Part shown: piece after piece, positions 15,598 through 24,592 of the stretch
Layout of the letters: the number at the start of each line of letters is the position of its first letter
Numbering within the stretch: the stretch's first letter is position 1
Source: a virus
Reading direction: 5' to 3' (one strand)
DNA: 64,000 bases
Virus record (IMG/VR): IMGVR_UViG_3300031539_000009
Span: 1 to 64,000 of that record
Translations under genes and position numbers: made by a program
Notes under the pieces: generated by a model
Seen by the model: only the letters and a program-made list of their open reading frames with translations
Databases searched by the model: none
Told to the model about the DNA's origin: nothing

Positions 15598-16644
15598 TTA
15601 CTTTGAAGTTGCCCGCTGCTTAATTTTTGCAAGCATGGCTGCGTGCAGCTTTGGATTTTCCTCGCACCACGCCCTGAATCCTTTTTCACCATTCCACTTC
15701 CCTTTTTCGCCCATGCTGAACCAGCTGCCGCTCTGTTGGATCATCCCGACCTTTTTGCCCAAATCCAAAGTGGCCTTGACATCATCCGTCCCCTTCCCGT
15801 ACAAAATCTGAAGCTCAACACGGGCAAACGGTGGCGCCACCTGGTTCTTGGCAATGTACGCTCCGATCTTGTTGCCGATGACTTTGGCATCAGCAGCTTC
15901 GCTTTCCTTGATCATCCCTTTTTTGTAAACCTCGATGATGGTGCTGGCATAAAATTTGGGAGCATTCCCGCACGCCGTCACCCGGTCATCTCCGAACTGG
16001 ACATTCATTTTCTGCCTGACCTGGCTGATAAACAAAAGAACAGTGTTGGACACGGCCACCAACGGAATGATCTTTTTCAGGGTCTGGCTCATCACGCCCG
16101 CCCCCGGCGCATAATGCTTCTGCTCATAATCCCCCTCAAGTTCAGCCTTGGTGGAAGATGCGTTCAAGGAATCAAACACGATGAGCAACGGAACATCTTT
16201 GGTCTTTTGGTGTATCTTCACAGCTGTTTCAATTACAGCCATGCATTTTTCCATATATGGCGGTTGCGATATGATGACCCGGTCGGTGTCCACTCCCAAC
16301 TTTTTCGCATATGCCAAGTCCAATTTGTGCTCCATGTCCATGTACAGGACTGCGCCGCCTTTCCTTTGCGCTTCAGCCGCCAGCTGGAGTGCTATGGTGG
16401 TCTTGCCGCCCGCTTCCGGCCCATAGATCATTGTCAATCGACCATATGGGACTCCCCAGACGCCAATGGCGTGGTCCAGCACGGGGTTGCCCGTTGATAG
16501 GACACCCCGCAGCTGGACCGATGGGCCACCGGCCCCGATGAGTTGAGCAGTTTCCTTTCCGTGATCCTTGATGATCCCTTCCAAGAGTGCTTCAACAGCA
16601 CCGGTGTTATTGGCGTCACCGTTTTGTTTTTGCCTGGTGACCAT
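15598..16644 (-). CDS. recA: RecA recombinase
   Basis: The RecA core is complete: Walker A GPEAGGKTT (75-83), MDMEHKLD, Walker B LLIVFDSLNA near 155, FISQVRQK and the loop-2 stretch KNQVAPPF. At 348 residues it has normal RecA length and looks bacterial rather than UvsX-like. It drives strand exchange with the phage ssDNA-binding protein encoded just upstream. The start ATG shares a base with the upstream stop (TAATG). Confidence 0.95.
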   Translation of the reverse strand: MVTRQKQNGDANNTGAVEALLEGIIKDHGKETAQLIGAGGPSVQLRGVLSTGNPVLDHAIGVWGVPYGRLTMIYGPEAGGKTTIALQLAAEAQRKGGAVLYMDMEHKLDLAYAKKLGVDTDRVIISQPPYMEKCMAVIETAVKIHQKTKDVPLLIVFDSLNASSTKAELEGDYEQKHYAPGAGVMSQTLKKIIPLVAVSNTVLLFISQVRQKMNVQFGDDRVTACGNAPKFYASTIIEVYKKGMIKESEAADAKVIGNKIGAYIAKNQVAPPFARVELQILYGKGTDDVKATLDLGKKVGMIQQSGSWFSMGEKGKWNGEKGFRAWCEENPKLHAAMLAKIKQRATSK

Positions 16645-17663
16645 TATTCCTTGGACCTTGAGGCCAATTCCTTTTCAAGCTCATCAAGCTCAGGGTCAAC
16701 ATCATCCGCTTCCGCAGCTTTCTGTCGCTTGGGTTTGACCTCTTTTTTGGGTTTGGCAGCTTCCGATCCGCCGCCGCACTTCACCTTGCAGGCATCGACC
16801 ACGCTGCATTTTTCGCACTCGTCAGACCCGGACTCATACATCAGCCCATAGCACTCCGGGTTGCCGTCGCCGGTATCAGCCGGTGCCGACTCTTCTGTGG
16901 CAATCCCGACCAACAACGCTTCCACCTCAGCCCTCGACACAAACGTGTTCTTGGCAGCAAAGGCGAACAGGTTGGACTCGTGATCCCACTCGGACCCCTT
17001 CATGATGAGGGCACGCTGCGGCTTGGTCGGCTTGTATGCCCGGTCCAATCCAATGTTGTACTTGGTCGTGATCCCGGTCCCCGTCCTGGTGAGTTTGACC
17101 AGCTGCGCATCGTCCATGTCGGTGATGTCGCCGTTGTCCTCGATGACCCCTGAAATGCCCTCATATACGGTCTTGCCGCATTCATAGGGCTGAAGCTTGT
17201 CAGGCTGGGCAGGGCTGTAATCATCGCCGGATTTTTTGCGTGCTTCAACTGCGATGACTTTCCACAGGTATCTGGATTGGAACCTCTTGTCCATGGCCTG
17301 ATCCTTGTCGGTGGCCCACAGGCCAGGATCATCTTTGCTGGTCCCGTCCAACGCTTCGCAGACCGGGCAACCGCCGCTCACGTCCACACCCGCTTCTTTG
17401 AGTGCTCTCAACATCGCCGGGTGCTTCAGGATGTGATTCCTGGCCAAATTAAGGCAACCAGCACCTTGCTTCCCTGTCGGTCCAAGACCATAATGGACAC
17501 CGACATCCAGAAAGTTGAAGCCATCGGTCAACTCGTGCTCATCCATCCCGGCCTGGGGTGGCGCCAGATACAGCCTGGTGTCCCCCTCATCCGGCACAAA
17601 GCCACGACCGCCCCCGGCCTTTTCCTGACGATATTTTTTCATCTTTCCTACATTCAAACCCAT
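16644..17663 (-). CDS. Single-stranded DNA-binding protein (gp32-like)
   Basis: The 339 residues have a basic N-terminus (KMKKYRQEKAGGGRGF), a core with Cys residues (CPVCEAL, CEKCSVVDACKVKCG) that could bind zinc, and a Lys-rich then acidic tail (DDVDPELDELEKELASRSKE). Acidic tails are typical of phage SSBs. The position directly before recA supports the call. I see no strict consensus motif, so the assignment rests on layout. Start follows GGAGGTGACAAG. Confidence 0.7.
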   Translation of the reverse strand: MGLNVGKMKKYRQEKAGGGRGFVPDEGDTRLYLAPPQAGMDEHELTDGFNFLDVGVHYGLGPTGKQGAGCLNLARNHILKHPAMLRALKEAGVDVSGGCPVCEALDGTSKDDPGLWATDKDQAMDKRFQSRYLWKVIAVEARKKSGDDYSPAQPDKLQPYECGKTVYEGISGVIEDNGDITDMDDAQLVKLTRTGTGITTKYNIGLDRAYKPTKPQRALIMKGSEWDHESNLFAFAAKNTFVSRAEVEALLVGIATEESAPADTGDGNPECYGLMYESGSDECEKCSVVDACKVKCGGGSEAAKPKKEVKPKRQKAAEADDVDPELDELEKELASRSKE

Positions 17664-17687
17664 CTTGTCACCTCCATTCCTTTCCTG

Positions 17688-18149
17688 TTAGACTTTTTGT
17701 TTGGTTTTGACAGGTGCCTTGGTGTTAAGACCTGTGGCCCCCATCTCTTCACGCATCAATGCCCCGCTGGACTGAAGCACGCTCACCTTGGCCCGGAATC
17801 CGTTATACACAGACCAAAGTGACTCGGCATTCCCCTTGGCCTCTGATATCTTTTCAGTGAATGTTTGATATTCCGGCCTTGCCTCAACAATGGCCTTGGT
17901 TTTCCATTCTGCCAACTTGGGGTCAGCGGCCAATATTTCCTGTCTGATCTTGGCTTTCCAGCCGGTGAATTCAGCATCCAGCTTTGCTACCAAAGCATTG
18001 GCCCCCGCCGCCTGTGAGCCATAATAGCCAATTTGCACCGCCACTTTTTTCATGTCCTGGTTGAGATCGGTGATCATCAACGCTTCCGTGACATCTTGTT
18101 CTTGCCACCCGCTTGGGGTGACCACGTTCACCTTCACCTCATATTTCAT
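17688..18149 (-). CDS. Helical hypothetical protein (153 aa)
   Basis: After a beta-like start (MKYEVKVNVVTPSGWQEQDV) the protein is mostly long helices with coiled-coil character (about 45-130). The tail is basic (KAPVKTKQKV). It lies between HU and the ssDNA-binding protein in the same operon, so a role in DNA transactions is likely but unproven. The start overlaps the HU stop by 11 bases. Confidence 0.6.
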   Translation of the reverse strand: MKYEVKVNVVTPSGWQEQDVTEALMITDLNQDMKKVAVQIGYYGSQAAGANALVAKLDAEFTGWKAKIRQEILAADPKLAEWKTKAIVEARPEYQTFTEKISEAKGNAESLWSVYNGFRAKVSVLQSSGALMREEMGATGLNTKAPVKTKQKV

Positions 18150-18399
18150 CCTTTGCCACCCTTTCCTTGAGCTTTCCGTGCGCTCTGAAAATAATCGTGC
18201 GATATGGTTTGCACTGTACTTTTTCGCCGGTCATCGGGTTGAGCGCCACTCGCTGCTTGACCGACTTGATTCTGAAAGTGCCGAACCCCATCACCTTCAC
18301 CTCACCGCCGTTGTCACAAATTTCGACGATGGCATCAAATACTTTATCCACATCCTGCAAGCTCAACCCGCTTTTTTCTGCCACAGCCGCCCTTGACAT
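18139..18399 (-). CDS. HU/IHF-family DNA-binding protein
   Basis: The 86-residue protein follows the HU/IHF layout: an N-terminal helix pair (AAVAEKSGLSLQDVDKVFDA), GGEVKVMGFGTFRIK, and the DNA-clasping arm with LNPMTGEKVQCKP (family R-x-P-x-T/M-G). It bends DNA and may help replication or packaging. Start follows GGAGGTATAAGAA. It is transcribed after the polymerase gene. Confidence 0.92.
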   Translation of the reverse strand: MSRAAVAEKSGLSLQDVDKVFDAIVEICDNGGEVKVMGFGTFRIKSVKQRVALNPMTGEKVQCKPYRTIIFRAHGKLKERVAKDEI

Positions 18400-18452
18400 T
18401 TCTTATACCTCCATATGCTTATTTATTCCCCCTTTCGCCCCATTCCAATGAC

Positions 18453-21400
18453 TTAAAAAGCCCGCCCGACATGGACCACGGCCTGTACGATATATGACTG
18501 TTTGTACTTGTCGCTTTTTTGTTTCTCAACTTGCATTATCACAATATCACCAGTGGTCAACTTATCTTGATTTGGCTCATACAAATCGTTGAAGCAGAGC
18601 AACGAACCTACTGCGCCGCCGCCCGGACCCGTCAAGGTCAGAAAAGCCATCATGCCATTCTTGGCCTCATGCCGCTTGCAATCGGTCACCATTCCATATA
18701 TCAACGCCTCAGCCCCGTGTGCTGTTTTGGCCAGCCGCTTGAACGGATTTGCCTTGACCAGTTTTTCACCTTTTTCCTTCCATTCCTCCACCAGCTGATC
18801 CCTTTCAGACGGTCCCAAATGTATGGCATCCCTGGCTTCCCTTTCCCCTTCCGACACCATCAAATCAACAGCAATGCGACTGTAACGCTCCAATGGGTCC
18901 TCAAAAAAGTACATCTCATATGGATTCAGGCCTGACCGCTCTGGCTTTCCTTCCGCCGTCGCCGTCGCAATCTTGTTCTCAACATCGTCCAGATCAGCCA
19001 TGAACTGTACACGCATCGTCTTGGACTTAGCAAACAACGACACCTTCATGGCCACGCACGTCCCGATTCCCTTTTCAATAATGGGCCTGAACTCATCGAA
19101 CTTATCAATGTCCAGCTTAATCCTCCAATGGACATGCGTCTCATCCTGGACGTTGAAATTGCTGTACCTCTTTTTCCAACCAATCCGGTCCTTTTCCGCC
19201 TGATCCGGCTCTGTGGTGTGGAAGTCACCGACCTGGTTGAAGCGGACATCGATGATTTGCCCTCTGATGAACGCATCGCCACCATCCCAAGGCAATTGAT
19301 CCAATGGGCTGAATTTGATGTGCGGACCGAACTGATCCAACAGGTCATCGTACAACTCAACCGGATGCTTGTCCATTGGAAGCGGGCACACATCTATCGA
19401 CATGCGCACCAGCATCTCTGGTGTGAAATCTTCTTCACTGGCCGACTGGGCCAGCACCTTATCAACGCTGTCATATTCGTGTTTGTCGCAGTACTTCAGA
19501 AGTGTCTCGACATTCTCCAAAAAAAACTTGACGTTGGGAATCAAACCGGTGAACGCCCCGGCCTTGACTAACATCTCAACGGACCGCTTGTTCACATATG
19601 ACTTTCCCACCCGCTTCCTGAAATTGCCGAATGAGGTGAACTCGCCATCCTTGTCCCGCTCCAACTCAATTTTTTCGATTCCCTTATTGGTCACCCACTT
19701 GATCTTATTCAAAGCAAATATGATCCGGCTCTTGCTATCTATCCTGAAGTGTTTGTTGCTGTGATTAATGTGGGGTTTGATAATCTCCACCCCCAGCCTT
19801 TCCGCTTCCTGTATAGTCCTGGCCGCTGTTTCTGAATCAGGCTCATGCTTGAGTAAAGCCCACATGAATTCCACAGGATAGTACACTTTGAGCCACATCT
19901 CCCAATAAGCAATGGCCGCATATGCGACTGCGTGCGATTTGTTAAAGCCATATGAACCAAAGAATACAATGGAGTCAAACAGCTTCGCCGCCTTTCCCTT
20001 TTCCATCCCGATCTTGGCCGCCCCCTCCATGAATCGGTCCTTTTCCTTGGTTATGACTTCCACGCCCGCCTTTTTGGCAATATCCTTCCTGAGTGAGTCA
20101 GCCGTTCCAGGCTCATATCCGCCGATCTGCTTAAAAATCTGAATGACCTGCTCCTGGTACACGATGACGCCATATGTCGGCCCGGTAATGGCATCATATG
20201 CTGGGTGTATTTTTTCCCACTTCGCCCCGTTTTTGCGCTCCACATACTTGGTCGCCAGACCGGACCTTGCTGTGCCCGGCCTGTTCAACGCATTCATGGC
20301 GGCCACGTCCTCAAATGAGTCAAATGTAATCGCTTCAGCCAGGTTGAACATCGATGTCGTGTCATACTGGAATATCCCAGCAAACTGTCTGTCTGTGAAC
20401 GATTTGAACACCTTGTCATCGTCCATCGGCATCCCTTCCAGATCAATTTCCTTCCCGTGTCGCCGCTTAATTTCACCCAGACAGTCCCCGACCACGGACA
20501 GGTTGCGCAACCCCAAAACATCCAACTTGAGCAACCCAAAATCTGTGCACCCCCAAAAATCCACTGCTGTACAGGGTGTGACCGCCTTGTCTGTTTTCTG
20601 TACCTCCATCGGAACAATGGTGGACAGTTTCCTGGGTCCAATCACAACCCCGGCTGCGTGGACCCCTTTCTGGCGTGCCTGTCCTTCCAAAGACATCACC
20701 AGTGGCAATATTTCAGGGTGTCTGGCGTTAAACTCCTGGCACACCTTAAACTCTTTGAATGAATCCTGAACGGTCTGGCTGGCCCGCTCATCGCCGGATG
20801 ACCTCTCAACAATGCTGTTGGTGACCTGCGCCACCTCATTCATGTGTATTTTATGGACCCTGGAGACATCCCTCAGACATTGCTTCCCTTTCAATGTTCC
20901 CACGGTCCCGATCAATGAAGTGTTTTCCGCCCCATACCTATCAATCAAATAATCAATGACTTCTTGGCGCCGAACGTCCTCAAAATCCATATCAATATCA
21001 GGCATGTCTATCCGGCCCGGACTCATGAACCTTTCAAACAACAATTCATGCTCCACCGGGTCAACCGATGTGATGCCCAACAAGAATGACACCAAACATC
21101 CCGCCGCCGAACCACGACCAGGACCAACTACCATTTCCTGTTTCCGCACCCACTTGTAAAGATCATGGACAATCAGGAAATATCGCTCAAACTTGCTTCC
21201 CAAAATTGCCCTCATTTCCATTGACACCCGCTCTGAATATATCCTGATGGCATCCTCATAGCTGATGTGACGATTCCTGGCCAGTCGCCTGGCACGCTCT
21301 GGCACGTTGCGCCACGCCCAGCCATCCTTACACAACTGAAATATGTATTGCTTTTCCGTCAATCCGGCTGGCACCTCAACGTCCGGCAGAATACAGGCGA

Positions 21401-22346
21401 ACTTGTCCAGCTTTAAGTCCACATTACAACGCTCAGATAGTTGGACGGAATTGTCCATCATCTCGAACATGTCACCCTTTTCTATCCACGGGTGATATCT
21501 GCGGACTGCCCCCATCATTTCCTTGGGAGTGCGAAACCAAAAATCATGGGTGTCAAATTTGAAACGATTGGGGTCATCTAAGGTCTGTTTGAATTGAAGG
21601 CACATCAGGACTTCTTGCTGCAACCAATCATCCGGCCTGAGATAATGAACATCATTGGTCAGGATGGGCTTGAACCCGAACTGCTTGGCCATTTTCAAGA
21701 TATACTGATTGGACTCATCCTGGCCATCTATTTCGTTGGGCATCACCTCGCCATACACTCGATCAGGCCCAAAAATATCCAACAACTTTTTCAGGTGCCT
21801 GGCCGCTTTCCGGTGATCGCCCTCCAGGAATGGCTTGCTGAGTATTCCGCCAACGCACGCCGTCCCGACCATTATGCCCTCTTGATGCTTTTCCAAAACT
21901 TCCCAATCAACTCTGGGCCTATTGCGATACAAGCCAGTGAGCCAACCTTCCGATGTCAGCTGGAATAGATTGCTCAATCCTGTTTCGTTCATGGCCCAAG
22001 CGCACAAATGCCATGTCTCGCTGATTCCCAATTCCCTTTCCCTGTCCTTCACCCACTTGCGCCGCTGCCCTGAAGGAATGTCTTGCGCCAACGCTTTTTC
22101 CTCTTCAGGCAACGCTGTCTTGCGCCGGTCGCCGGTGACATACAGTTCACAACCATAAACCGGCTTCACGCCCGCCCCTTTGGCTGCCTTGTGGAACCTG
22201 TAAACACCACGCATTGATCCGTGGTCGGTCATCGCCACCCTTTCGTGACCAGCTTCTTTGGCCCGCTCCATAAGATCGGTGACCCGGCCCACACCGTCTA
22301 ACAGGCTGAACTCGGTGTGTAGGTGGGCATGGAAGTGATATGGCAT
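18453..22346 (-). CDS. dnaE: DNA polymerase III alpha subunit (DnaE type)
   Basis: A 1297-residue family C polymerase. The N-terminal PHP domain keeps metal residues (HAHLHTEFSLLDG, AMTDHGS, YGCELYV, VHYLRPDD). The polymerase core has GPGRGSAAG near 410, MPDIDMDFED near 445 and KLDVLGL near 607, giving the three catalytic Asp. The fingers and helix-hairpin-helix follow, and an OB fold lies at about 1215-1290 (EALIYGMVTDCKRHEA). There is no exonuclease domain. Large contractile-tailed phages usually carry family A or B enzymes, so this is unusual. Start follows GAGGTAAAAA. Confidence 0.95.
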   Translation of the reverse strand: MPYHFHAHLHTEFSLLDGVGRVTDLMERAKEAGHERVAMTDHGSMRGVYRFHKAAKGAGVKPVYGCELYVTGDRRKTALPEEEKALAQDIPSGQRRKWVKDRERELGISETWHLCAWAMNETGLSNLFQLTSEGWLTGLYRNRPRVDWEVLEKHQEGIMVGTACVGGILSKPFLEGDHRKAARHLKKLLDIFGPDRVYGEVMPNEIDGQDESNQYILKMAKQFGFKPILTNDVHYLRPDDWLQQEVLMCLQFKQTLDDPNRFKFDTHDFWFRTPKEMMGAVRRYHPWIEKGDMFEMMDNSVQLSERCNVDLKLDKFACILPDVEVPAGLTEKQYIFQLCKDGWAWRNVPERARRLARNRHISYEDAIRIYSERVSMEMRAILGSKFERYFLIVHDLYKWVRKQEMVVGPGRGSAAGCLVSFLLGITSVDPVEHELLFERFMSPGRIDMPDIDMDFEDVRRQEVIDYLIDRYGAENTSLIGTVGTLKGKQCLRDVSRVHKIHMNEVAQVTNSIVERSSGDERASQTVQDSFKEFKVCQEFNARHPEILPLVMSLEGQARQKGVHAAGVVIGPRKLSTIVPMEVQKTDKAVTPCTAVDFWGCTDFGLLKLDVLGLRNLSVVGDCLGEIKRRHGKEIDLEGMPMDDDKVFKSFTDRQFAGIFQYDTTSMFNLAEAITFDSFEDVAAMNALNRPGTARSGLATKYVERKNGAKWEKIHPAYDAITGPTYGVIVYQEQVIQIFKQIGGYEPGTADSLRKDIAKKAGVEVITKEKDRFMEGAAKIGMEKGKAAKLFDSIVFFGSYGFNKSHAVAYAAIAYWEMWLKVYYPVEFMWALLKHEPDSETAARTIQEAERLGVEIIKPHINHSNKHFRIDSKSRIIFALNKIKWVTNKGIEKIELERDKDGEFTSFGNFRKRVGKSYVNKRSVEMLVKAGAFTGLIPNVKFFLENVETLLKYCDKHEYDSVDKVLAQSASEEDFTPEMLVRMSIDVCPLPMDKHPVELYDDLLDQFGPHIKFSPLDQLPWDGGDAFIRGQIIDVRFNQVGDFHTTEPDQAEKDRIGWKKRYSNFNVQDETHVHWRIKLDIDKFDEFRPIIEKGIGTCVAMKVSLFAKSKTMRVQFMADLDDVENKIATATAEGKPERSGLNPYEMYFFEDPLERYSRIAVDLMVSEGEREARDAIHLGPSERDQLVEEWKEKGEKLVKANPFKRLAKTAHGAEALIYGMVTDCKRHEAKNGMMAFLTLTGPGGGAVGSLLCFNDLYEPNQDKLTTGDIVIMQVEKQKSDKYKQSYIVQAVVHVGRAF

Positions 22347-22349
22347 TTT

Positions 22350-22832
22350 TTACCTCTCATCATTGGGCAATCTCGGAAAGTATTTCAAAACGTCCTTGAA
22401 CGCTTTCAGACTATGGCCAAACAACTTAACTGATTGCCCCAGTTTCTGGGCTGCTTGGACGTCAAATGGGGTGAACAACGCATCCCTGATTTCAGTGTCC
22501 GTGAACCCATTTTCTGCATGTTTGTTTATATGGAATCCGATGACCTCTTTCAACTCAGCTGGATACGCACCATGAAGAATGTATATCAAATAGTTGATCC
22601 CCTCAGCCGTCCTGGCCAGGCGTGATACCAGCTTCCCCTTGTGCGGACCGAACTTCAACCTGGCATCCGGCAGACCGCCATCGTGCGGCAGAATAACTGT
22701 GTGCTGGTCGTGAAGATCAGCCTCAACCTGCGTTGCTTCCTGTTCCGCTTCCGTCTCAATCGTGGGCGCAATTCCATCCTGGGAATTCCCGCCCCTTTGA
22801 AACATTTCCCTGATTTTGTCTTTTGTGCTCAT
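22350..22832 (-). CDS. Protein with ExoX-C/DUF3820-like segment (160 aa)
   Basis: The start MSTKDKIREMF at 22832 follows AAGAGGTTCATTG; a TTG start six codons earlier lacks spacing to its ribosome site. After an acidic N-terminus the segment LKFGPHKGKLVSRLARTAEG then NYLIYIL resembles the F-G-x-H-K-G-K motif found at the C-terminus of exonuclease X and in DUF3820 proteins. No catalytic exonuclease residues are seen. It is transcribed directly before dnaE, so a polymerase-linked role is possible. Confidence 0.6.
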   Translation of the reverse strand: MSTKDKIREMFQRGGNSQDGIAPTIETEAEQEATQVEADLHDQHTVILPHDGGLPDARLKFGPHKGKLVSRLARTAEGINYLIYILHGAYPAELKEVIGFHINKHAENGFTDTEIRDALFTPFDVQAAQKLGQSVKLFGHSLKAFKDVLKYFPRLPNDER

Positions 22833-23391
22833 CAATGAACCTCTTGGCAACCTCCAAAGTCACTGTTGGCCCATACCCGCTGGTGTCAATGCTCAACTTT
22901 GGAATTCGATTAACCATGCCACATGTCCGATCTAATTGGGTGGCCACATGCCACCAATCTTTTTCATCCTCCAACGGGAATTTTTCATGCTTGCAACGCT
23001 TCTTTGAATCCTCATAGCAACAGCCCAAATACAAGTACACGACCGGACCGCCGCCCTGCAAAAGACTTTCCTGCCAAACATCCATCCACGACTTTATCCG
23101 TGGATCATTTTCATCAAATTCACCGTACAACGAACCATAAGCAATCGCTGAGGGCAAGGACCGATCCAAAATCACATTCCTTCCAACCTGCCCCAGCACC
23201 TCTGCCACGAGAACATCCTCAATGTAACTATTCACAGGAATGCCAATTTGGCGCATCCCTTCCACAATCTCGTTGAAATTCCGTCCGGCCCGCCGGAATG
23301 ATCGGAACACAGGCCAACGTGTCCGCCTTTCCAGCTGCTCGCAAAGACTTGTCTTGCCCGATCCATTGATGCCCTCAGCAATTACTATCAT
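22756..23391 (-). CDS. P-loop (deoxy)nucleotide kinase, dTMP kinase-like
   Basis: The N-terminus MIVIAEGINGSGKTSLCEQL holds the P-loop. The later VILDRSLPSA matches the D-R-S motif of thymidylate and deoxynucleoside kinases. A lid-like region rich in Lys and Glu follows (SKKRCKHEKFPLEDEKDW). It probably phosphorylates dTMP or a modified dUMP made by the neighbouring ThyX-like enzyme. Its 3' end overlaps the next gene by 77 bases. Confidence 0.8.
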   Translation of the reverse strand: MIVIAEGINGSGKTSLCEQLERRTRWPVFRSFRRAGRNFNEIVEGMRQIGIPVNSYIEDVLVAEVLGQVGRNVILDRSLPSAIAYGSLYGEFDENDPRIKSWMDVWQESLLQGGGPVVYLYLGCCYEDSKKRCKHEKFPLEDEKDWWHVATQLDRTCGMVNRIPKLSIDTSGYGPTVTLEVAKRFIDEHKRQNQGNVSKGREFPGWNCAHD

Positions 23392-23404
23392 GGCCGCTTC
23401 CCCC

Positions 23405-24592
23405 TTATTTCAGGAAGCTGTTGTGGGTGTCCAGGATTGCTTTCAGGCCATCCTGCAACTCCAACGGTGATATGTTGAGCGGTGGGGTGATCTTGATCTG
23501 TCCCTTTGGTCTGAACGTGGCGATGAGCAGACCGAACTCCCTGGCCCGCTCTGCGAACTGATAACCATCATATCCAAAGCTGTCGAACCTTGGCAAAATT
23601 CCCCAGTGGACTCCCACGCCATCGATGGTCTCAATCCAATCCTGGGCTGTGAAAAAATCCTCCATGATTTTGCTTGTGTCTCGAATGTGCTGCAGCCCGC
23701 CGTCCTCAAGCCAATCCAATAAAATCAAATTGGCCTCACAAACAAACGGACCGCCGCCGAATGTGGTGTAATGCGTCCTGGGCGCCAACGTCCCGGAACA
23801 CTTGGGAGTGGCCAAACAAGCTGACATCGGATAACCCAACGCAATTCCTTTTCCCAAGGTCAAAACATCAGGTTGAATCCCAAAATATTCCCCGGCTGTG
23901 TACGTCCCGGTCCTGCCCATCCCCACCTGGACCTCATCGAATATGAGCAAGATGTCATGGGTGTCGCAGAATTCACGGACCTCTTTCAACAGCCCTTCCC
24001 GATGCAGACGAACCTCATTGTTGCCCGATATGGGCGACATGAAAATGGCAGCCACGTCACCAGGCACCAGGTCGCTCAATTCCTTGAAGAATGTGAACCC
24101 GGTTGGCATCGGTCCAAATCCTTCTTTGTGATATGGTGAATCCCTGGAATCCGTCGCCGCCAAAGACCAACCGGTGCGACCTGCAAACTGCCCCTCAATC
24201 GAAGCAATTATGCACTTGTCATTCCCTTTGTCGTGCTGATATTTGCGGGCCAGCTTGATGGCTGTCTCGTTGGCTTCCGTCCCGGAATTAGCAAAAAACA
24301 CCTTGTCCATTCCCGTGACTCGGCACAACCTTTCTGCGCACTCCCATCTGGTAGGGTGCGGCAGCATGTCTGCCAGCTGGTGCGGCTTTCCGGCTTCAAG
24401 GAAATTGGTCAGCCGATTTATGACCATCTGATTGCCATACCCCAACGATATTGTCCCGACATCAGCGCACATGTCAATGAATTCATGGCCATCCTCTGTG
24501 TATAGTTTGGCCCCTTCCCCGCCACCGATCACCAATGGCAACCGATTTATGGTGGGCATCAGGTGCCCGTCCATTTGCCTTTCATCCATCAT
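23405..24592 (-). CDS. Class III PLP-dependent aminotransferase
   Basis: All fold-type I class III marks are present: FFANSGTEANETAIKLAR (about 100-117), IFDEVQVGMGRTG (Asp 219) and TLGKGIALGYPMS with the PLP-binding Lys near 248. At 395 residues the length suits ArgD, ornithine and glutamate-semialdehyde enzymes. Such enzymes normally move amino groups in amino-acid or polyamine metabolism, which is odd in a phage. Start MMDERQ overlaps the ThyX stop (ATGA). It may act on a free amine or on a modified nucleotide. Confidence 0.88.
   Translation of the reverse strand: MMDERQMDGHLMPTINRLPLVIGGGEGAKLYTEDGHEFIDMCADVGTISLGYGNQMVINRLTNFLEAGKPHQLADMLPHPTRWECAERLCRVTGMDKVFFANSGTEANETAIKLARKYQHDKGNDKCIIASIEGQFAGRTGWSLAATDSRDSPYHKEGFGPMPTGFTFFKELSDLVPGDVAAIFMSPISGNNEVRLHREGLLKEVREFCDTHDILLIFDEVQVGMGRTGTYTAGEYFGIQPDVLTLGKGIALGYPMSACLATPKCSGTLAPRTHYTTFGGGPFVCEANLILLDWLEDGGLQHIRDTSKIMEDFFTAQDWIETIDGVGVHWGILPRFDSFGYDGYQFAERAREFGLLIATFRPKGQIKITPPLNISPLELQDGLKAILDTHNSFLK

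Noticed and set aside
18400-18430. AATAAATAAG word before HU, similar to T4 late promoters; a like word lies near 43400
   Set aside because: Only two imperfect cases, both in short A/T-rich gaps. Not enough to call a late promoter.
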